DNA from: Ornithodoros turicata
Lineage: Eukaryota > Arthropoda > Arachnida > Ixodida > Argasidae
Length of the DNA: 64,000 nucleotides
Assembly: GCF_037126465.1 (NCBI RefSeq)
Contig: NW_026999403.1
Location: forward strand, 1-64,000
Reading direction: 5' to 3'
Shown: positions 48,801 through 58,279 of the stretch, in pieces
How positions within the stretch are numbered: the first letter of the stretch is position 1
How the letters are laid out: each line of letters opens with the position of its first letter
Made by a program: the position numbers and the translations under genes
The notes under the pieces: model-generated
What the model was told of the DNA's origin: nothing
Databases searched by the model: none
What the model saw: only the letters and a program-made list of their open reading frames with translations

Positions 48801-49676
48801 GTTGTCACGGAGAGCAGTCGCATCGGTCTGCGCTCCTGCTGTGGTGAGGTGATTTGTTGTGTAACTAATGCTTTCGTCAACTTTGTTCCCGCTTTGTTTG
48901 CGATTTTCGTGCCCGTGCACGTCGGGTGCTGGATGCTGTTGACTGGGCATCCCCGGCATTTTCTATCATCTTCTGCCTTGGGAACGGGAGTAGCGCTGGC
49001 GTGATTCTTAATAATTTTGTTGTGAGATTAGTTGAGAAAGTAACCGCTAGGGGATACAGCTGCGGGGCTTTATACAGGAGAAAAAAACCATTACGAGTCA
49101 GTTCTCTGCCTGCCTCTCGGATGGAGCAGTCGCATCGTTCTGCGCTCCTGTTCTGGTGGGCTCATTTGTTGTGTAACTAATTGTTTTTTCTTGTTAGCTA
49201 TTGATGGATTGCATACTCTTGCTTTCCCAGCCTCTGTATTAAGAGTGTTTTTCTCCTTGCATGTCCAGAGCTGTCCTAACTTGCCCAGACATGCCATGAT
49301 GACGTCACAGCTGACGTCACAGGATGTCCGGAACTTGTGGTCATAGCTGGGATGCTTTGCAACCTGCCTCTGTGCTCCGTCGCCCGGCGATGGTCAGCGG
49401 CCTTTCCGGGCCGGTTCCTTCAAGATGGCGTCGTTGATCTTCAACTAAACTCCTTCTCTCCACTCTATCTCTATCTATTTTTTTATTTTTTATGACCACG
49501 TTTATCCGGAAACGCACAGGGTGGTCTGGACACTAGTTAGACGCTCCCCAATTAGTGTGATGACTCATTGGATGATGCTGATTAATGTGGGGGGTCCCAA
49601 TTAGCTCTAATTGCTAATTAATGGCGTCCAGAAGCCTTGTAGCGTTTCCGGATAAGCGTGGTCAGTACTTACTACT
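42847..49676 (-). repeat. Palindrome 2, right arm
   Basis: Inverse of the left arm, ending ...GGTCAGTACTTACTACT at 49,676. All long frames in it are mirrored by frames in the left arm and have no motif support. Confidence 0.93.
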
Positions 49677-49682
49677 GAAAAC
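49677..49682. repeat. Target-site duplication GAAAAC, right copy
   Basis: Immediately follows the right terminus and is identical to 35,883-35,888. Confidence 0.85.
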
Positions 49683-50379
49683 ATTGCCTAGCGGCGCCCC
49701 TGACTGCAGGTGGCGCCCCGAACTTCCAAGACGGCGGACGTATGGAGGTCACAGAGCAAAGCGAGAGTAGGAAATGCGGTGTCGACTGAATTATGTGCAT
49801 CTGTTTTAGTTTATAATACCCACAAATTGACATGTTTCATAAAAACCGAATTAATTTTGTTCGCTGGTCATCTAATACTGTGCAACTCAGTGTCAACTCA
49901 GAGAAGTACAGGCAAAAAAATTCCGTCGTGGGAATTTGTTTACATGCGTCGGGAGTCGAGCGAACAAAGGAGGCATTTTAGGATCTAGAAGGCAAAGCAG
50001 GGATTAGTTGCTAGGAAGAGTGACATAGCATGTGTTTGGAAATGTAGATTAGTAGTCTGCAAGGCAATACCATGTCATGGCCTGTTACCATACCAAATAC
50101 CATGTTAGGCACATGGGTATTTGCAAGAGCTCAAGAGAACACTTCTTTGTTTGGTGTGGTGATAACAAAACGCGCTCATATGACGTTGGCTCTGACCATG
50201 ATGTTTTCAACTCTGTGACAGTATGTCCAAAGGTATAAGTGAACAATGAATATTTTGAAAACCCTTGGCACGCACGCATATATCTGCCACCTTGTCTTGG
50301 CTTAACACCATACATGTGCAACTATTGAACATGCCCATGCCATATGCTGTGCGGCGAACATCTGAGCGCTGCAAGAGAT
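49683..50379. other. Unassigned spacer
   Basis: No supported gene. The right part may be the 5' remainder of the LINE that follows. Confidence 0.5.
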
Positions 50380-51240
50380 GCTCTGGCAAAGTGTGCGGCA
50401 AAGAGCGTTCGTCGTGTGCTTTTGTCGTCCCATCTGACGCAGTCTCACGTGGATACCGTCTCTCACATCGTACGTCATCAGCATCAGCGGAGCTGTATGC
50501 CATTTTATACTCTTTCTGTAGTAGATATCCCAAGTTCCTCCACGTGTCTAGGCGGCCTACACCGATTCTCAGGTTGCTCTGCAATATGTGGCAACCATGG
50601 GGCTTCGTGGGACGGTAGCCTCCATCGTAGTAGACATTCTTCCCCCAAGTTCAGCGTCTACATGATGAAGGTCATCATATATCCTTGCAGTGGCTTCCTG
50701 GTGATTGCGATTTTAAGAGGCAATGAGGAGGCTGACAGACTAGCAACGGCTGCCCATGAGTCCTCGACAGCCTTGCCCATTGTGCTGTCGAGGGGTGATG
50801 GAAGGACCCTACTAACTGTGTGGTTTCAATCCTTGGCTCTGCAGCAATGGCGGCAGGACATCACGGCTCAATCTCTCATGTACTCGGTAATTGTATTTGA
50901 AGTTTTCTGTCCCTGCCCGCTTATGCCGCCATTTACCTCCCTCCTGCGTAGACGTCGCCTCAATGTGGCTTTCACCCCACAATTCAAGTGCATGATCAGG
51001 TGCTGCGACACAAGCCTCTGTTCCACCTGCGGTGTAGTGGCGAACACCCAGCACATTTTTATGGAATGTGCACTCTACTCCCCGTAAAGGCAGATACTGT
51101 GCGATGAGCTTGCCCACATCAGCAAGAGACAGCTCAATTTGGCTGCACTGATTGGCCCCTATGAAGATCCTCTGCTCCATTGTCGGGTTCTTCGCCCTTT
51201 CATGGAGTTCTTGTCGACAACTGGACTGCTCCAGACGCTT
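50380..51240 (+). pseudogene. Non-LTR retrotransposon pol, RNase H and C-terminal part
   Basis: Pieces in different frames are collinear. SSCAFVVPSDAVSRGYRLSH with SASAELYAILYSF (about 50,405-50,520) is the first half of a LINE-type RNase H. GNEEADRLATAAHES (about 50,720-50,765) is its end. Then come LLRRRRLNVAFTPQFKCM and the cysteine-rich CSTCGVVANTQHIFMECALY, typical of the C-terminus of arthropod I-like LINEs. A last frame runs to a stop near 51,241. At least three frameshifts or stops are present. The reverse transcriptase is missing, so the copy is 5'-truncated, the usual LINE fate. Confidence 0.8.
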
Positions 51241-51363
51241 TAACTCCTTCTCGTATTTTCATACTTCCTTCATCATCTTCACATGATGTTTCACGTGCTA
51301 TGGGGTAGGGTACCGCGGTGAAACACCCCAGCTTATCGTCATCTATTGTTGTTGTTGTTGTTG
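51241..51363 (+). repeat. LINE 3' UTR and (TTG)n tail
   Basis: After the pol remnant there is ~100 bp of UTR with GGTGAAACACCCC, then TTGTTGTTGTTGTTG ending near 51,363, a simple-repeat tail as many LINEs have. Confidence 0.65.
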
Positions 51364-51837
51364 TCTTGCAAACTGAAGCATTCGTTCTCTGCACTGCTCT
51401 TGGTGTTCACATACAGGTTGGTGTGTTCTTTTTATCTTTGCGAGTCATTTGTTGATACGTCTAAGTCACGAAAGAGAAGCTTTCTCTCCCAGATACCACC
51501 CACAAGCATCCCTAGTGGATGCTTGGCTACACCGTATTGGTACGGTGATATTGTTTCCTTTGCCTGAGGTCTGATAATGCATACATGTCAACACGACAAA
51601 GAAATGCCGGTTCCTCGTTCTCTATTTCTAAGATAAAATCATGGTGACAGAGTCAGGAAACTCGTGCGATGGGTCGACACATGGGACTTCCATTCCAGTC
51701 GATCTTGATTATAGGAAACTATTAAAAGAAAGCATAGGGTATTTCCAACAGGCTGAGAAGAAATCAGTAGTACAAAGCTGGGTGTCGAACTGAACCCTTA
51801 TTTTAGCCTGAACCGACCCAGAAACCAAACCGAAATT
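51364..51837. other. Unassigned spacer before the Polinton
   Basis: No supported gene. The last six bases, GAAATT (51,832-51,837), would be the left target duplication of the Polinton. The matching copy lies outside the window. Confidence 0.5.
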
Positions 51838-53135
51838 AGTAGTAAGTACTGACCAACTAAACCCACAACGCGGAAACACACAACTGGCCCTAAACAAGAT
51901 TTAATTAGCAGTTAGAGTTAATTGGGACCCCCCACAGTTATCAGCACCCTCCAAGGTGTCACCACACTAATTGGGGAGCATCTAACTCGTGTCCAGACCA
52001 GTTGTGTGTTTCTGGATAATCATGGTCATAAAAATGAAAAAAAAAACAGATAGAAATAGAGCGGAGAGAAACAATTTGTTCAAAAATCAACAACGCCGTG
52101 GCGAAGAAACCGTTCTGGAACGCCCGAGTGACCAGTGCCCGCCATGTTGCTTCTTGACGTCACGTAGTTCCAGAGATCGACGACAGGTGGCCACTTAGTT
52201 GCAAGGCATCACACCAGATGGCGCCACCATCATAGCTGTATGCGAGAAAGACAGAGAACAACAGGATACTAGCGACAGGTAAAATTGCAACACTGCTCAA
52301 CAAGTGTAGGCATGCGAGAGCGCGGAGAAAAAGCCTAACCAGTACAGCAAACGGAGAAAACGTTACACATAGGAGAAAGGCTTAAGGCGGTCAACTAGGC
52401 CTAACCACAGCGTCACTGCACAACGCTACGAAATTGAACAGCTAACACAAGCCAACTACAAAACGCTAGCCACACAACGCTAAAAATGCGTCAACACGGA
52501 GAAAGTGGCTTGGTACGGGTCACTGCTAAAAAAGTCTAAACATGAGCATACAGGGAATATCCGTTATGGCAAACATATGAGAAAAGGCTTAACACGAGTG
52601 CAGTAAAACAACGCGCAAACATCGAGCACGGCAAATCACTCACCTTTTCTCCGGCGGCGACGGTGCGTCCGATCCCGACGCCAGTGAAGGCTCAACTGAA
52701 GCAGCACGGGGATGGCGGAGCGACCGACCGCATGTCTTCACTCCGCTAGAGCCAAAGCGCGAATGATATGAGCGTCTCGCCGCGGCAGCTATGCGTGAGC
52801 GCTCCTAGCGCCCTCTGCGCCAGCATCCAGCGGTCATCTCCTCACGGACGCTCCCCGTTTCGGTTTCGCTCTCTCTCCTTTCACTGTGCGCACTGCTAGG
52901 GGCAATGAGTTGCTTCTCCATTTCGTCTTTCCGCTTCTCCTAGCGGTCTCTGCGCCACCGCTGCGCACGCCAGCCCCATGCTGGCGCTCCCGTTTCGCTC
53001 TTGCTATCTCCTTTTACTGCATGCGTGCACTCCTAGCGGCAGCGGATTGCTTCTCCGTTTCGGCATCGCTCTCGTTCCTTTGAGCGTGTTTATTTGAAAA
53101 CGCTGTATAAAGACAGCGCGCACCGCGCTCGCGTC
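51838..53135 (+). repeat. Polinton left terminal inverted repeat
   Basis: The inner ~200 bp (52,936-53,135) is the near-perfect inverse of 63,690-63,888; they share AGCGGATTGCTTCTCCGTTT and CATGCTGGCGCTCCCG. Going outward, the left copy has an extra ~135-bp degenerate tandem duplication (about 52,800-52,935) absent on the right. Outside this, weaker similarity resumes (GCTATGCGTG / GCTACGCATG, CGGGGAT). A TGACGTCA lies at 52,155. Confidence 0.88.
53106..53112 (+). promoter_or_regulatory. TATA box at the inner edge of the left TIR
   Basis: TATAAAG within CGCTGTATAAAGACAGCGCG, 45 bp before the first gene's ATG (53,151). The same sequence, inverted, lies at 63,713-63,719 in the right TIR, so each TIR carries an inward-facing promoter. 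Confidence 0.65.
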
Positions 53136-53150
53136 CTCATTCTGACCGAT

Positions 53151-53426
53151 ATGTGGAAATACATGTGTGGTTTATTCTCCTGCGTTTCTCGTTGACAAGG
53201 AAAGACGAAAAACGAAGAACTTCGCAAATTTATTCGCGGCCTCGTGGAGGAAGCCATCCAAGTCCAGCGCCTGGAATGGTTGCAAGCACGTCAAGAAATG
53301 TGGCAGGACAGGATGAAGACGCTCGACCGCATCTTAGCGGACAGACTGATGGAAAAGAAGTCCAACTTTAGTCTGAATAATCTGTATTGGGAACGCAGTT
53401 CCGGTCTAGAGAACGGCAACGTGTAA
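53151..53426 (+). pseudogene. Small helical Polinton protein with early stop
   Basis: The ATG just inside the left TIR, 45 bp after a TATA box, opens 91 codons that are interrupted by TGA at codon 15 (53,193). Downstream the frame reads NEELRKFIRGLVEEAIQVQR and then a charged helical run (EWLQARQEMWQDRMKTL), probably a coiled coil. The stop overlaps a polyadenylation signal (TAAATAAA). No enzymatic motif; not recognised as a named family. A start downstream of the TGA cannot be excluded, but no ATG lies before 53,300. Confidence 0.6.
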
Positions 53427-53496
53427 ATAAAAGATATGCATTTCACTACGAGTCACAGTCTCTTCTTTTTCTTTGTGCAATGTGTAAATACGCAAC

Positions 53497-54132
53497 ATGT
53501 CTTCCCCCAAACCTTTTCGTTTCCGTCATCCTTTTTGCTGTATCTTAAGTGGCCCCTTCATGTGCGGCAAATCTACGTTTGTTGCGAACTTGCTGAGGAA
53601 TCGGAACGACGTCGTGGACAGGCCTCTGTCACAAATATTGTACATGCAGAAATATGCTTCGCCGAGCATGCAGGATGAATTTGGGGATTCTGTAAAATTT
53701 ACCAAGGAGTTACCCCGAGAGTGGGACACGTCGCGCGCTATGCTCATTGTCGTCGATGATCACATGATCGATGCTGATTCCTTGAAGGAGGTGACCGATC
53801 TTTTCACGCGGGGTTTACACCACGCCAACGCCTCGATCTTCTTACTCGTACAAAACATCTTTTTCAGCGGTAGCCATTTTAGAGCTATATCCTACAACAC
53901 CAGTTACGTTGTCCTGTGGCACACCGTGCACAGCGTCCACCAGATGGAACATTTCGGGCAATAAATATTTGGCAGAAAAAGAGTGGAGTATTTTCTGGAC
54001 GCATATAAACAAGCAATGTAGTTGCCCCACGCCTATTTACTCGTGGATCTTAACAACTATACGCACGAGGATCACAGGCTGGGTAGCAATATCTTTCCGG
54101 GAGAACGTCACTATATCTACGCTCCGAAATGA
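53497..54132 (+). pseudogene. A32-like DNA-packaging ATPase, two in-frame stops
   Basis: FtsK/HerA-type ATPases of this group pump DNA into capsids. The ATG at 53,497 opens a 211-codon frame. Walker A is at about residues 22-30 (GPFMCGKST) and Walker B at about 84-90 (AMLIVVDDHM), followed by a DLFTRGLHHANASIFLLVQN stretch typical of the sensor region. TAA (53,962-53,964) and TAG (54,019-54,021) interrupt the C-terminal fifth. The frame then continues through AYLLVDLNNYTHED and GERHYIYAPK to a natural TGA at 54,130. The first stop overlaps AATAAA. The ATG of the next gene overlaps the final TGA (ATGA). Confidence 0.9.
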
Positions 54133-54473
54133 ATCTCCATCCTCACCTCACTTTACTCAAAGTGCTCTCTACTCTACCCAGTTCGAGCCATCGCGACGTC
54201 TTGAGACGTTCTTCCTCGTCCGACATGAAACACCCCTCCGAAATTTGTCTCAATGTATTGAATGGAAAGGTGGCTCTGGCTCCAGACACGTCCGCAGATT
54301 TGAAAAAGCACAAACGCTTCTTACGTCGGCTCGCCTATAAAAAGATTCACAAGAATCTGCAGCGTTTGAAGCGTTATCTGTCTCAGCAGCAAGGACAGGG
54401 CGGTCTTTCGTCAGTGGTTCCTCTCCTACTTTCCGCCGTGTTGAACCTCTTCGCCTATGGCCAAGAGAATTGA
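54129..54473 (+). CDS. Small basic Polinton virion-type protein with hydrophobic C-terminus
   Basis: The start overlaps the ATPase stop (ATGA), as in compact viral operon-like blocks. 114 codons, apparently unbroken. The middle is strongly basic (DLKKHKRFLRRLAYKKIHKN). Near the end there is a GQGG followed by a hydrophobic helix (LSSVVPLLLSAVLNLF). A basic segment followed by Gly-Gly and a hydrophobic tail is a layout known for small core or minor virion proteins processed by adenain-type proteases. The assignment rests on layout and position only. It is one of the few frames in this block without a visible lesion. Confidence 0.55.
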   Translation: MNLHPHLTLLKVLSTLPSSSHRDVLRRSSSSDMKHPSEICLNVLNGKVALAPDTSADLKKHKRFLRRLAYKKIHKNLQRLKRYLSQQQGQGGLSSVVPLLLSAVLNLFAYGQEN

Positions 54474-54872
54474 AGTGACCGGCTCCTCCATCGGGAACAT
54501 TCTTTGCTCGAAGGAGGGTGACGACGTCAAAGTGAAACTCATACTGCAAGCACTGTATCGCATACTGAAGCAGTACGGATTTGACCCCTACGACAATAGA
54601 AACAAGGAGTCCGATGCGAGAAATGACTTTGACTGTTCGCTACTCTCTCCAGAGGTGGACGAAGAGGAAGCGGAAAGGGTCGTCTCGGAATTACAGAAGA
54701 TCATTTCCTGGGATCGCGAGGGTTGTGTCTCTGGTCGGACAAGCCCATCCGGCACTCCTCCGTTTACGAACTCGCCAATTATTTGTTGCAACGTAAGACG
54801 GGAAAGAAACCTTCCTGGTTCCCCAAAGTCTCGAAACTGTTGCGCCTGATTTCTCTGCCCAGATCTCGTTAG
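54457..54872 (+). pseudogene. Unknown Polinton protein, frameshifted
   Basis: The ATG overlaps the preceding gene by 17 bp. The first part (MAKRIEVTGSSIGNILCSK; acidic DEEEAERVVSELQKIISW) is followed, after a shift near 54,720, by SVYELANYLLQRKTGKKPSW and LLRLISLPRSR, ending in TAG at 54,870. The protein would be about 138 residues, first acidic and then basic. Position between a core-like protein and integrase suggests a virion or accessory role. I do not recognise the family. Confidence 0.55.
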
Positions 54873-54977
54873 CCTCAACAGCAGCAGCAAGCCTCCATCA
54901 CGTGGACGACCTATGGAGTGATATGAGAAACCAGAGTGTGGTTTGGGGGGAGTGGAGCGCTATAGAAAAGCGCGTCA
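54873..54977. other. Short intergenic stretch in the Polinton
   Basis: About 100 bp without a supported frame between the unknown protein and the integrase remnant. Confidence 0.5.
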
Positions 54978-55801
54978 CATGAGCAAAAACAAGGCTCTCG
55001 CCATTCTCAGAAAGCTGGACGCATCTCCCGCTTTCAGCGCACACTCCCGCTAGAGACGAAGCGCCCCGACGAAATGAAAAGGGCCATGATAAGACTTTTT
55101 CGAGGAGGTAATGTGCCTACACGCATCTTTTGCGACAGAGGAGGGGAATTCTACAACAAGATCGTCAAGGAACACCTGTCACGAAAGAAGGTCCACACGT
55201 ATTCCACCTTCTCTCCCATAATCAAGGCATCGCAGGCAGAATGGGTGATACGCACTTTACGCGACAGAATATTCTGCTATTTTAGAGTGACCAGAAAATA
55301 CCACTTCGTTTCCGCGCTTCCCAAGATCGTGCGCGACTACAACAACACCAAACACAGGACGTTGGGCATCAGCCCGTCCGAAGTCACACCCAAAAACGAA
55401 TTGGAGCTGTTTAATAAGATAAATGCGAGCCCGTCATACCCTCCGTGAAAAAGAAGCTCAAAGTGGGGGATAAAGTGAGGGTCCTACTACACAGAAAAAT
55501 GTTTTCATAAGAGCTCGGAAGGGAGTTGGTTGCCTCAGATTTTCACCGTCTCCCGCCTGAGAGACACCTCCCCTCCCGTCGTGCACCTGGAAGATTACCG
55601 GGGTAAGGAAGTGGACGGATCTTTCTACCACGAGGAGGTACTCGTCATAACCCGAGACGCCAATCAGCCTTTGCCAAAAACGAAAGTGCTGAGAACAAGA
55701 ATGTGAATGGTCACAGCTTCTCCTTGGTTCGCTGGTTCGGTTACGACAAAGAACACGACAGTTGGGTTCTGAGCAGTGACGTGGTCAAGATTGGGAAATG
55801 A
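54978..55801 (+). pseudogene. Polinton integrase with chromodomain, internally deleted and frameshifted
   Basis: A retroviral-type DDE integrase inserts the element and gives 6-bp target duplications. A short N-terminal piece (54,978-55,046, KALAILRKLDASPAF) runs straight into the second half of the catalytic core (from 55,074): the second Asp in IFCDRGGEFYNK and the Glu in QAEWVIRTLRDRI, spaced as usual. The zinc finger and first catalytic Asp are missing. Further on come KLKVGDKVRVLLHRKMF (stop after it), then in another frame LPQIFTVSRLRDTSPP and KEVDGSFYHEEVLVI. Finally a chromodomain (SLVRWFGYDKEHDSWVLS) ends in TGA at 55,799. The stop overlaps the next ATG (ATGA). Confidence 0.9.
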
Positions 55802-56951
55802 CGTCAGACATCTACGTCCACCTCCTCTCGAGCAACAAGTTTTTAAATATCCGATACTAAAGGCAAGATGCGAAAATCGAGGTTTCTTTGAGGACACGGT
55901 CGAAGCCTGGAGAACTTTTCGTGTCACCTTGGATCTCGAGAGGGATTTGGGAAAAGCCCTTTCGGAATTTAACGTTTCTTTCGCGTACAATAAATCGCGA
56001 TACGACTTCGTCTTACCCGTAGACGTGAAAGCCGTGGAATTGGACACTCGGCTCGCACCGGCGCTCGACGTTTCGCTAGCATCCCGCGATGCAGGTCGTG
56101 CGGTGAAGCCTCCCAAATTGAGTGAACGCGAAGCCACCTCCATATTGTTGGAGCACGCCGAACCCGTCGCTTTCGTCACTTTGAATTCAGAAACCACGTC
56201 CCCATGTAACGCACTCAACAAGTATTTCCAGACGCACAAGCTGGGCGCCTCGGTAGAATTCGTGGATAACGTCTACTCTCTGAAAATGCTGAAGGGGCTG
56301 CATGTACCGGAACCCTTTCTCAAGCTGCTACATCTCACACCCGTTGAGGGACACGGAGAAACGCTACGCATCTCTCTCCCCGTAGCGTGCCAATTTTCTT
56401 TCACGATCAAGACGAAAATTCCTCGATCTTTGCAAGTACATCTGCCTCCTGGCTATTATGCGACGCTGCATGCACTTCTGGATGCCATTAACCAGGGCGT
56501 AGGCGAACGCGCGCGCTTCAGCTTTCGACGGAACCGAACAGAAATGTAAAATTCGGCTTTCCTAGGACACCACCACCTTAAGACTTTCCGAGTACCTGGC
56601 CGTGCTTTTGGGTTTCGAATCGCGCACCGAGTTCACAGGGGAGGAGGATGCCACGAGCTCCGTCGAGGTACTCTTGGAACCCCCGTTTCACAACGTAATC
56701 GTCTACACGGATATTCTGGAACCCACGTACGTGAGGATAGGGAAAAAACGATATTAAAAATACTGCCCTTTTGTTACGAGAAAGACGAGCACGTCGTCAC
56801 CTACACGTTAGATAACGTCCAGTATTTTAACCTGTCTCAATTCGAAATTCCCTCAGAGACGATTGTTCTCGCGGACGAAACAAGAAGACGTTTACCATTG
56901 CGGTCCAAAGGTAGAACCAATTTAACGTTGCATTTCAAATATGTACCGTAA
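55798..56951 (+). pseudogene. Minor capsid (penton-like, single jelly-roll) protein, frameshifted
   Basis: The ATG overlaps the integrase stop. The opening MTSDIYVHLLSSNK is in one frame (to about 55,857). The main body, about 240 codons, is in another (55,86x-56,549; VTLDLERDLGKALSEFNVSF, SLQVHLPPGYYATLHALLDA). Then come TTLRLSEYLAVLLGFESR and FHNVIVYTDILEP after another shift, and a last piece ending HFKYVP with TAA at 56,949. The PPGYY motif and the conserved order point to the Polinton minor capsid protein. At least three frameshifts rule out a functional product. Confidence 0.8.
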
Positions 56952-57333
56952 TTTTCCCCAAATAATTCCTGTGCACATGGAAGCCGTTTTCCAACTTGGG
57001 GGCGATGTGCTGAGCAACATATCCAAGTTTATCGTTCCCATCTGGCAAGAAATAAAACCAGTCGCCAAGAAAACGTTGAAGCGGTTGGCGCGGAATTTGG
57101 CCGACGGCGAAGGAATATGGCGTGTAGTGAAAAAGACTGCCATAGCAACGGGGCGAGACGTGCTGGATTCCATGGAGGGCTCTGGAAAGAAACGTCACAA
57201 AGGACAACAACCTGCACGACACACCTACAGATGTCTTTGGTTCGTAGTGAGGGTCACACATCCGCTGTGCACTCCAGCCATTATGACGTCAACAAAAGAC
57301 AAAAACAGTCGCAATGGTCGCCGCTCTGTTTGA
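56941..57333 (+). CDS. pVI-like Polinton minor virion protein
   Basis: The ATG overlaps the end of the minor capsid gene. The first ~95 codons start MYRNFPQIIPVHMEAVFQLG and show a Gly-Gly-like site (QLGG), an amphipathic helix (NISKFIVPIWQEIKPVAKKT) and a basic tail (GKKRHKGQQ). This is the layout of the adenovirus pVI-type, membrane-active capsid lining proteins found in Polintons. The last ~35 codons overlap the major capsid start in another frame and may not belong. No lesion is evident in the first part. Confidence 0.6.
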   Translation: MYRNFPQIIPVHMEAVFQLGGDVLSNISKFIVPIWQEIKPVAKKTLKRLARNLADGEGIWRVVKKTAIATGRDVLDSMEGSGKKRHKGQQPARHTYRCLWFVVRVTHPLCTPAIMTSTKDKNSRNGRRSV

Positions 57334-57892
57334 CGAGTGACGTGATGATATTCGATCCCCCTTCCATTCAATACGGCGTGGGAGGTACTTCTTACCAACA
57401 CTTTTATCCGGTCTACAGGGTAAATAATACAGTGATCGAATTTACTATTCAAAATTCACAAAGGGCACACTTGCAACGCTACGACAGCTTCGTGTCTTTG
57501 ACCGTGCGCATTGTTTGCGAGAACAGAGAAGAAATGGATGAGAAAGATGTCATTTTCCCAGTAAACCATCTGTTGAGTGGCGTGTGTAACATGGTCACCG
57601 TTTATGGGAATAACAAGCTTGTCAGTTCCAACGAGTTATACGGCTAGAGGAGTATTTTGGACGCCGTGCTTCATTCCACGTCCCTGGCTCAAGAGTCCCT
57701 GGCGCGGCTGGACTCTTGGTCGAGGGCGACGAACATTTAACAGACGACTACGACGTCTCGTCTCGCTGTCCGAAACAACGTTACGAAGTGACGAAGGGTG
57801 GAAAGTACTTTAACCTGGTCGGACAGATCAATACCGACCTGTTCCAGCAGCCGCGTCTGATGGTACCTGCGGTCGGAATTCGTACTCGTTTT
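57231..57892 (+). pseudogene. Major capsid protein (double jelly-roll), N-terminal part only, broken
   Basis: The ATG at 57,231 starts MSLVRSEGHTSAVHSSHYDV; further motifs are VMIFDPPSIQYGVGG and FPVNHLLSGVCNMVTVYGNN, the conserved N-terminal region of Polinton major capsid proteins. TAG at 57,645 interrupts the frame, which goes on (LDAVLHSTSLAQESLARLDS). It then shifts to EHLTDDYDVSSRC and GKYFNLVGQINTDLFQQPRL. The homology ends near 57,890 after roughly 220 residues, well under half of a normal major capsid protein, and protease sequence follows at once. A deletion therefore removed the second jelly roll. Confidence 0.82.
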
Positions 57893-57912
57893 CCTGTGAA
57901 ACAACGACGCGA

Positions 57913-58208
57913 GGCCAGCACTGGGTGCTCTACCTGAAAAACTACGACGGGTCTGCCGTGTTTTTTCGACAGTTACGGACTCCCCCTAATGAAGAAAACC
58001 TTTGAAGGACTTTACTAGTGGACGAGTATAACGGCAAAATGTATTCAGCCACCTTTTTCACCTTACTGCGTGCTTTTTTGTATCTAGGGTAGCCAGGCTC
58101 ATGTCGAAATGCTACAGCTTGAAAACTTGTGTATCCATGTTTTCCTGTAACCTCGAAGCGAATGACGAAACGATAAAACGTCTCCTCGTGAGCGAACTCG
58201 CTTTGTAA
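57913..58208 (+). pseudogene. Adenain-like cysteine protease, N-terminally deleted and frameshifted
   Basis: Adenain matures virion proteins. The fragment begins GQHWVLYLKNYDGS, with the His-Trp of the catalytic histidine region. An extra T in a T run near 57,960 shifts the frame, and FFDSYGLPLMKKTFEGLY follows with the DSYG motif. The catalytic Cys region cannot be read confidently. A C-terminal piece (SMFSCNLEANDETIKRLL) in yet another frame ends in TAA at 58,206. The N-terminal third is missing because the fragment is fused directly to the truncated capsid gene. Confidence 0.7.
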
Positions 58209-58279
58209 AATAGTCTATTTTTACACGACATACATAAGATGCTTCCGAGACGATCTTCCAATGTGCTGACCCGACGCTC

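Larger units (their letters stand above)
35889..49676. mobile_element. Palindrome 2: 13.8-kb foldback element with Polinton-type ends
   Basis: Two arms of 6,831 and 6,830 bp meet at a 127-bp spacer. The termini are AGTAGTAAGTACTGACC and its inverse, and a 6-bp target duplication (GAAAAC) flanks the whole. The first ~1 kb of each arm is homologous, block by block, to the Polinton TIR beginning at 51,838: the same terminus, AATTGGGACCCCCCACA, CACTAATTGGGGAGC, CTAACT-GTGTCCAGACCA, CATAAAAA and ATCAACAACGCC/ATCAACGACGCC. No protein-coding gene is supported inside. I interpret it as a non-autonomous Polinton derivative. The mechanism that made it palindromic is not visible in the sequence. Confidence 0.88.

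Noticed and set aside
35889..49676. Palindrome 2 as an assembly or inverted-read artefact
   Set aside because: An artefact would mirror through arbitrary flanks and would not stop at a defined terminus with a 6-bp direct repeat. The arms also differ at a few sites and have a unique spacer. Long-read confirmation is still needed.
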